A stretch of DNA of 64,000 bases from Isoetes taiwanensis. Lineage: Eukaryota; Streptophyta; Lycopodiopsida; Isoetales; Isoetaceae. The stretch covers positions 22,473,569 through 22,537,568 of the forward strand of contig JAJEKV010000003.1 of assembly GCA_021234155.1 (NCBI GenBank). Reading direction: 5' to 3'. Both the position numbers and the translations under genes were made by a program. Of this stretch, positions 57,581-64,000 are shown piece by piece. Numbering within the stretch: the stretch's first letter is position 1; each line of letters starts with the position of its first letter. The notes beneath the pieces are model-generated. The model made no database searches. It was not told the DNA's origin and saw only the letters and a list, made by a program, of their open reading frames with translations.

Positions 57581-59235
57581 ATCCAAGATTTGCATCTTGA
57601 TCAACACCCAGATATAAATACTTGTGGTCTGGACCTCCAGAGTTGTTTGATGGCACAACTCAGCCTTTCAAAAGACAACTCAACCGTAAACGAACAATTC
57701 AAGCTCCTTGCACAGCTTGTTTGCAAGGAGATCAGTTTGATGCGGATGAAGGAAAATAATAATAAAATAGATGAAAATGCTCAATAAGTTTTGAGCTAGA
57801 TTTAGGCTTTAAAAGGATTGAAGAAACAAACAACCGATCTTTTATATTCCATACAAAAATAATGGGATTATCAAAGCACTGGATCAACAATAATTTTTAT
57901 AGACCAAGGCAACTGAATTTCAAAAAAGGATGGATAATAACAAAGTATTTATTCTCCGACAAAGCTACAATGCAAGACCTCTTGCAGAATGGCCCGTGAG
58001 TTTTTCTTTCTCATCAACCTGCTTTATGCGTTTTCAAGCACCGTAAACGAAACCGAAACCGACCTCATCTTACGCCGTTCAATCTTGCCCCTTGTTTGGA
58101 TATACCTAAATTTGGACATCTCATTCTAGGCTTTCCCCAAATAAATAGCATTTTTTCTTGGCACGGAACATGGCTAAATGCATTTGTCTCTACGCTTTCT
58201 CAAACATCTTCATTTCGCGAGCGTAGTTGCATGGACAAGTTCTTGTAGGTCTTGGGGAGAGAAATGGAGAAAGAAATATGAATAGAACTAGAAAAAATTT
58301 GTGCAATAGTGGAAACCGAATTTGCCAACAATGGGTCCAATTGAAGAAAAATGTGAGGCAACGCACAATTGAAAAAACAGAGGATGTTGGCCACGAAAGT
58401 AGGCCAACAAAAGGATAAGAGGATTCATACCTTGCAAGCACTTGTTGTACGTATACAATCAAGTGCTTAGAATCGATCCAGTATCCGACCCTGCAGTGAT
58501 CCAGCCAATGCTAACTGAAGCTTTGTTAGAGCGTATACTCCCGAAGTAGTTGTCAGTAGTAGATAAGTATATGCATTGTTATTCTTTATTCACTTTGGTT
58601 TACAGTTCGAGAACAGTTGTGACGTAAGTTGGCTGAGTTTATAAGTGTCATGTTATGATGTCTTATTAATGAAAAGTAGTGACCATGTGAATCAATTTAA
58701 CAATTGCAAAGACGTCTGTCATTTTCTCTGCAGCATTTTTTTTACTTAAAACATTCTGGTTGTTTCATGTACAATTCTGGTACAGCAAATAACCAATCAT
58801 AAAATTGCATACTCCCATACAATTCAAATCCATTCATAAAATTTATACAATTGCCTACATTCATCCAATTTTAATCCATTCACACAATTACCTGCACTAG
58901 CTGCCCTTGTCATATACACAAATCCTATAAGCGCCAAAACATGTACAGTAAAAAAATAAGTTAGGTATTAAAATGGAAGTAGAAGCAAAAACTTTTTTAC
59001 ATTCAAAATATTTTCGTGGCCGTTTGGCCTTACATCATAACATCCTTTTGGAAATTTCAATGCCCGGAGGCTTCAACTATTCACAATAAAAAAGCCCGAA
59101 GGCTTGCAGTCATATGGTAAAAAAAAAGCCCGTAGGCATGTACATTCCGGAGGCAAGTTGGTATGAAGCTGGAGGCTAAGCAAGAAAAAAAAAAAAAAAA
59201 AAAACGTGCTCTGCCCTAACAAATTTCATTCATTT
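57581..59235. other. 3' flank of the transposase gene, no recognised gene
   Basis: A short frame (57542-57787) may be a last remnant of the gene. Further on is AT-rich sequence, three AAAGCCCGNAGGC-type phrases (about 59058-59140) and a 20-base A-run near 59186. I looked for an inverted match to the 40.3-40.65 kb region that would mark element ends and saw none. Confidence 0.4.
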
Positions 59236-59601
59236 GCATCACCATCTGCAACACAAAGAATCAAGAAGTAACTGTTAGTTGATTGTTTAAGAAAACAAAT
59301 AAAACATGCATGTACCATTTATCAGCACCATGAACTCTTCAAAATCAGCGGATTCGTCTTCAATTTCTTCATCTTCTTCCTAGCCTTCAAGAACACCTGT
59401 GACAAACTCCTGCTCCGAAATTTCCTCTGATTCCTCATTTTCTGATTCCTCATCAGAGGAATCAGAGGTATCAGACGAATCGGAAGCATTCCTAGCAAGT
59501 AAAGTGGGCAGCGGAGGGAACAGCGGAGGGAACACCTCTTCCATGCCTAGTAGGCGCCTCTTGGAGGACACCTCCGGCTCCTCACTAGCTGCTCGCTTCA
59601 T
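59236..59601 (-). pseudogene. Small acidic Ser/Glu-rich protein gene, one in-frame stop
   Basis: ATG 59601 opens MKRAASEEPEVSSKRRLLGM (two basic clusters that could act in nuclear import), then FPPLFPPLPTLLA and a long Ser/Asp/Glu tract. A TAG at about 59380 interrupts; the frame then continues EEDEEIEDESADFEEFM to a donor-like AAATG|GTACATG (about 59318). A short final exon after TGTTGCAG (59246) would read GDANE-stop. Both the tract and the splice signals suggest a real small gene that has picked up a nonsense change. Function unknown; acidic tails of this kind occur in chromatin-associated proteins. Confidence 0.4.
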
Positions 59602-59955
59602 GGCGAAGGAATTGGGCGAAGGAATTGAAATTGGACGGAGGAATTGGGTGAAGGATTAGGCGGACAATGGGCAGAGAATGGGTGCCAAAATAGGGTGGAA
59701 TAGATATAGGCTGGATTAGACGTGAAAATCGTAGGAATGATTCGAATTCCAGTCCTATCAACCGTCATTAAATGCCATTATGTGCATGTCTCGAAATTTG
59801 AGCCATGCATAATGCCATAAATATCCAATATCTTCCTTTTTTAACCTTATTCCTAAACCTATATGATTTGAGTTTAACCTAAAAATGAACACTGATATAA
59901 TTCGAATTGAACATACAATTTAATACCACAATGCTACGTCACACTATGTCGATAA

Positions 59956-60850
59956 TTGGGATTTAATAAAAAAACACTCCAAACCCTCCTCGAGAAAAAC
60001 CACGTAAGTGCCGACCTCAATTCAGACATTGTGCTTTTACAGGAGCCCCGACTTCAAGATTTTGAGGCAAGATCTATTAGCAATTGGGTAGGTAACAATT
60101 TATCCTCATTTACCTCTGCAGCCAGGGGTACCAAAGGAGGTACCCCTCCTGGGACATCCCCAGTAATGACAAGGATTCTTCAGGCCTGGAAGGAAGTACA
60201 ACACATATTTATCCCTATGAATCCTCCTAGATGAGTTGGAGGATTTAGTATTTTCTGGAACACAAAGATTTGGGAAAGGGGAGGGCTTCCCTTAGCACTC
60301 TCCCATCTTCGCATCTTGATTAAGTGGAAGAATGCAGGTATCATACGGTTACAACACCTGTGGTTAAATGGCAGATGGACTAGTTGGACGAAGCACAAGC
60401 AGAGAATTCCCTCCGCCGAGGAAGGTGACAGGATAATGTTATGGAGATCCTGGAGAATGTCACTTATGTGTCAGGAGTTGTTGGGCCGCAAGAAAGGTGG
60501 CTACTCAATGGATATCAACATTATAGTGTGTCAAAGATATGTTAATCTCTAGGTCAAGACGTTCCTTAAAAGCGGAGATAAGACTAGGAATGAGTAACGT
60601 CGTGGCTAAAGCAGTTTTAGCCAATTCTTGGAAATCCATATGTTCCAAGAAATTTCAATTCTTCAGATGGCTGGCCCTTGAAGGGGGGCTAAGTACAAAT
60701 GGGAGTTTATATAACAAGGGTATAACAGATGTAGACAGATGTTCACATGGATGTTCGATTGGATGCCCAATGGATCATGTTCTTTTGCCCCATGATCATG
60801 GAGTACTGGCATTGGGTTAGCCCCATCATTCGTTTGTCTGTCCTCGAATT
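59956..60850 (+). pseudogene. LINE (non-LTR retrotransposon) with internal deletion
   Basis: The first block (59956-60234) has SDIVLLQEPRLQDFEARSIS, like the N-terminal endonuclease of plant L1-type elements. The last block (60539-60820) has FFRWLALEGGLSTNGSLYNK followed by GITDVDRC, HGC and a DH pair, like the zf-RVT finger after the reverse transcriptase. The reverse transcriptase itself is missing; under 500 bp separates regions normally more than 2 kb apart. Stops and shifts are frequent. A related scrap lies at 26630-26720. Confidence 0.6.
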
Positions 60851-61104
60851 AGAATGGTCAGGACTGATATCAGATAGAAGTTGTATTGATGCCTCACTGG
60901 TGAACATTGCTCTTTGGGTGGTCTAGAAATACCGTTGTGATTTATGCATTGGAGGACTTGAGCTTTCTATTGCAAAACTGAAAACCATGTTTAATCTGGA
61001 AGTAGCATTGATGGATTTATCGCACCATAGGTAGAAGGGTAGGAGATATAATAAAACACTTGATAGACTAGATGCTTTGGAAGGATTATATTCCTTCTTC
61101 ATTA
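60851..61104. other. LINE 3' flank
   Basis: No features recognised. Confidence 0.4.
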
Positions 61105-61643
61105 GGGTTTTTTTGAGATTAAAAAGGGGCCTTCAAAACATGCCAACTAAGCCAAATGAAGATAAATGAACCACCAATCCGAAATCAGAGCCTGAAGGGT
61201 CCAGTCAGCAAAACAGTTATAACTAACTGACTGGATCACATTTTCTAGCATAAGTGTTGATAGAAAAGTCCAAATGAACTCTCGTTTAGTGAAATAGATA
61301 GATCTCATTGAGATCTTTCAATCTTAGGTGTTTTGCACATATTTTAACCACTTATGATTGTTAAAATTCCAAAAAAATATAGTTTTTACCATTTTTTACT
61401 ATCCTACGGGCTAAAAGATATGCAAACCACCCAAGGTTGGAAAGATCTCAATGAGATCTATCTATTGCACCAAACAAGAGCTCATTTGGACTTTTCTATC
61501 AACACTTATGCTAGAAAATGTGATCCAGTCAGTTAGTTATAACTGTTTTGCTGACTGGATTACCAGTTCTGTTTTCTTATTGGTAGTTCATATAGCTTAG
61601 TCAGGAGTTCTTAGAAGGCCCTTTTATGATCTCAAAAAATCCC
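61105..61643. mobile_element. Foldback MITE, 539 bp, TA target duplication
   Basis: Starts GGGTTTTTTTGAGAT and ends with the near-complement ATCTCAAAAAATCCC. It is flanked by TA (61103-61104 and 61644-61645). The inner arms, about 61195-61315 and 61436-61562, are strongly complementary over some 120 bp; the right arm has about 50 extra bases near 61565-61610. A TA duplication suggests a Tc1/mariner-related (Stowaway-like) origin. The arms could give a long double-stranded transcript. Confidence 0.75.
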
Positions 61644-61645
61644 TA

Positions 61646-62960
61646 ATGTTAGATGCCATTTGCTCAATAAGGATGGGATAGAGGAAAATGATGCCGATAA
61701 TGTTGCTGCAAATGTGGTAATTATTTAATATTAACTATATCGAGTATCAAGTGGGGTTCTAGGTGTGGAAACGGAGTTGCCTCTCTCTATAGTACCTACC
61801 CTTTGGAGAAGATTCGTGATCCCCATATAGTACCCACATTGTGGGGGAGAAAAGATGATGCTCTCTTGAGTACTGCATTGGTAAAACCCTCCATATTTAG
61901 CCGCAATTCGTTCTATCTTCCTCTACAAGGGGACCATGTATTTTATATTATAATTTAATCTAATCTCTTACCCTCAAAAAGAAAAAACAAAAAAGGAAAA
62001 ATTAACGCAAACTATGCTCGCAAAGATTTAATACAAACTGAAACTATCCTTCAGATTGTGAAGATCCTAGGGCATATATTATTACAGAAAAAAATGTTTT
62101 ATAGTTGACTAATTACACAAAGGTTTACGTTAAGTCTGTAGTCAACCTTTTGGTCATATGTCTGTCTTCGTGGTTACTTATAGGTAGCCAACAGTTGTGT
62201 ATGATTTACCCAAGCAAGAAAAACACTTAAATGTATGATTTACCCCTGCAAGAAAAACACTTTTTGCACACACTAAAAATACTTACAACAAAGATTTTTC
62301 CCACAGGTTAAAATTCCTGGTCGGAAGCACATTCCGAGGCAAATAGATATGCACTGTACACCCGCTTCGGCTTGTATACTGGGAAAGCTTTGCAAACATT
62401 TGAAGGTAAAAGATCTTGCCAAAAGAATCATTTTCACTCTCCAGTACGCACATATGTTGTTTTAATATCTTCTTGCTATTGTTTTGATACCTTTTGCCCT
62501 GTAAAAACTAAAGGTGAATCTAGAACAAGAAACCATATATTGCAACTCATTTTGCTATGTGGATGAACCAAAAACAAATGATGGTGTTCAAAAGATCACA
62601 GAAGAGCATGCATCAACAAGCAATGTATCATTTTGATATCTGAAAATCTATCAAGCCTGTCTTCCATTCTAGATACATGCATGTGCAATGTGAAGGGCAT
62701 ATTTTTCATGCCCATTGAGGCCTATCAAAGGTAATGCTTCACTAGACTTGCAAGAAAACTACTGCTTTCAAGCTAATTTCCAAGATCTCAGTACCATGGC
62801 TAAACGAGATGGTTTTGTTTCTAAGTTTACATTGCAGCCGAGGAATAGACATGGGTAAAGAGGTTTCAAATACATTCGTGGCATAGATGTTCACAAGCAA
62901 TGCATCAGTTCCACGTCCTATCATATGTTAACTGAATTCGTAAGTTTGCACTTGCAAAAC
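61646..62960. other. No gene recognised
   Basis: AT-rich sequence. The phrase TGTATGATTTACCC(A/C) with GCAAGAAAAACACTT occurs twice at about 62200-62260. Confidence 0.4.
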
Positions 62961-62967
62961 ACATCAT

Positions 62968-63728
62968 TTTAAAGTGGCAACTCTTATGCACAGGTTGCAG
63001 CAATTAGGGGCATTGCAGCAATGCCAGAAAAGGCTTCCTTGAATAGCCCTTAAGTTTTGGAGAGGCCTATATATGAAAGGCACCAAAACAATAACTTCAT
63101 ATTAGATCTGACTTGTTTTGGTTTCAAAACATGAATGCTAGAGAAAATAATAAATTAGTGTGGAATGGAGATTCTGACATGTATTATAGCTATTATGTGA
63201 AATAACTAATCATGTTGATTTCTCTATGCACTTGGTCTTCACAAAAGCCAAGTTTTTATTATTGAATTATAATATTAAAAGGAGCCTCATTGTTGTTAGG
63301 CTAAAGGTGGTTACATATCAAAGTAGCCCATTCATTCCAATGTTGCTTGATTGGCAAAGGTTTTCCTTTTAGCTGAGATATAAAGCCTTTAGCAAGTCCA
63401 CAGGGAACATCCATTTGTTCAAGTCCTCGTTGTTCAGATTATCATGGTACTTGCGGAGCTATAGGGGTATGTTTTTTATTGTAATATGCATCTTGCTTCT
63501 TTTGACAAGTATCAAGATGCACATCCTATCAGTGTAACTCAATCCGTAGCTTTTCCCTTGCACACGAGCACAATCTTTCAAGTGATACCTCTTATGCATA
63601 TGCTGCAACAACGAGAGGCATAGCAGAAATACCAGAAAAGTTCGAATGGTACCTCTTATGTACAGCTTGCAGCAATTAGGGACATAGCAGAAAGACCAGA
63701 AAACACTTCCTTGGCTAGCCTTTAAGTG
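62968..63728. repeat. Three diverged copies of an about 80-bp repeat
   Basis: A unit containing CTCTTATGCACAGGTTGCAG, then ATAGCAGAAA and CCAGAAAAG, is recognisable at about 62973-63053, 63585-63640 and 63645-63725. No coding content is evident. Confidence 0.6.
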
Positions 63729-64000
63729 CAAAGAATCGGATGTGTAACTACTGAAATCTTTTCACACCCATCTGCTTCTAGCAATAGACCATGATTCTAT
63801 TGAAAGTCAAAGAATTGCTGATTACGCTTATTGCAAGCATAAACAACTCAAAGAGCGAAAGGGACTTTGCTGAGACCAGTCTCGTTATGGCAACGAAAGT
63901 GCAAGTTTGTACCTTTATCCACATCATTTGCATTTGCAAAAAAGCCAAAGTAAGAGATAGTTAACTTAAATGGGTTGTTTTACAGTGCACACTTGATTTA
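63729..64000. other. No gene recognised at right edge
   Basis: Nothing supportable seen. Confidence 0.5.

Noticed and set aside
40300-58900. Terminal inverted repeats bounding the transposase/methyltransferase pair
   Set aside because: I compared the flanks near 40.3-40.65 kb with 57.8-58.9 kb by eye and saw no inverted match; a computed self-alignment is needed to decide.

Overview
The window looks like nuclear DNA of a land plant with a large, transposon-filled genome. The evidence is an intact Ty1/copia element primed by the initiator-Met tRNA motif, a Helitron with canonical ends, a CACTA-type miniature element, Mutator-like transposase exons with canonical GT..AG introns, and long AT-rich gene-poor stretches. 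A fern or other non-seed plant is my guess from the types of transposase and methyltransferase relics, not something the sequence proves. I found no convincing host housekeeping gene. Nearly everything recognisable is a mobile element, a relic of one, a captured gene piece or a tandem repeat.

Layout. 1-9.5 kb: diverged direct repeats with gene scraps, then GC-rich repeats carrying GGGCGGCCGCCC-type palindromes and several short satellites. 9.6-15 kb: an 814-bp tandem duplication inside a long inverted repeat, abutting a 1.8-kb minisatellite that changes orientation twice. 15-19.4 kb: mostly featureless. 19.4-23.1 kb: a decayed DDE-type transposase gene, followed on the same strand by the C-terminal part of a DNA-methyltransferase-like protein. 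24-29.6 kb: duplicated gene scraps, LINE scraps, and paired tRNA-like units. 29.9-31.3 kb: a PIF1/Helitron-type helicase on the minus strand. 32.2-39.1 kb: a duplicated gene fragment split by a 5,862-bp Helitron; the unsplit paralogue lies at 2.7-3.65 kb and fixes both Helitron ends. 40.6-45.0 kb: a multi-exon minus-strand gene ending in a second methyltransferase-like domain, with a 74-bp tandem array in its 5' part.

45.2-57.6 kb is the most informative locus. A Mutator-like transposase gene runs divergently from the methyltransferase-like gene. It has a WRKY-GCM1-type zinc finger, a DDE region and a SWIM-type finger. It is broken by a 196-bp CACTA-type element (3-bp target duplication ACC) and by a 9,002-bp terminal-inverted-repeat element (3-bp target duplication ATG). 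The larger element itself holds a complete copia retrotransposon with identical 247-bp LTRs and the 5-bp target duplication TTAAC. In silico removal of either insertion plus one target copy keeps the transposase reading frame open across the join, so the order of events can be read directly. 59-64 kb holds a small acidic ORF, an internally deleted LINE and a 539-bp foldback element.

How the parts may relate: two different transposase loci here each have a neighbouring methyltransferase-like gene. One possibility is that some plant DNA transposons carry their own DNA-modifying accessory protein. This is inference: neither copy shows a recognisable DPPY-type catalytic motif, and I could not define outer ends for a two-gene element.
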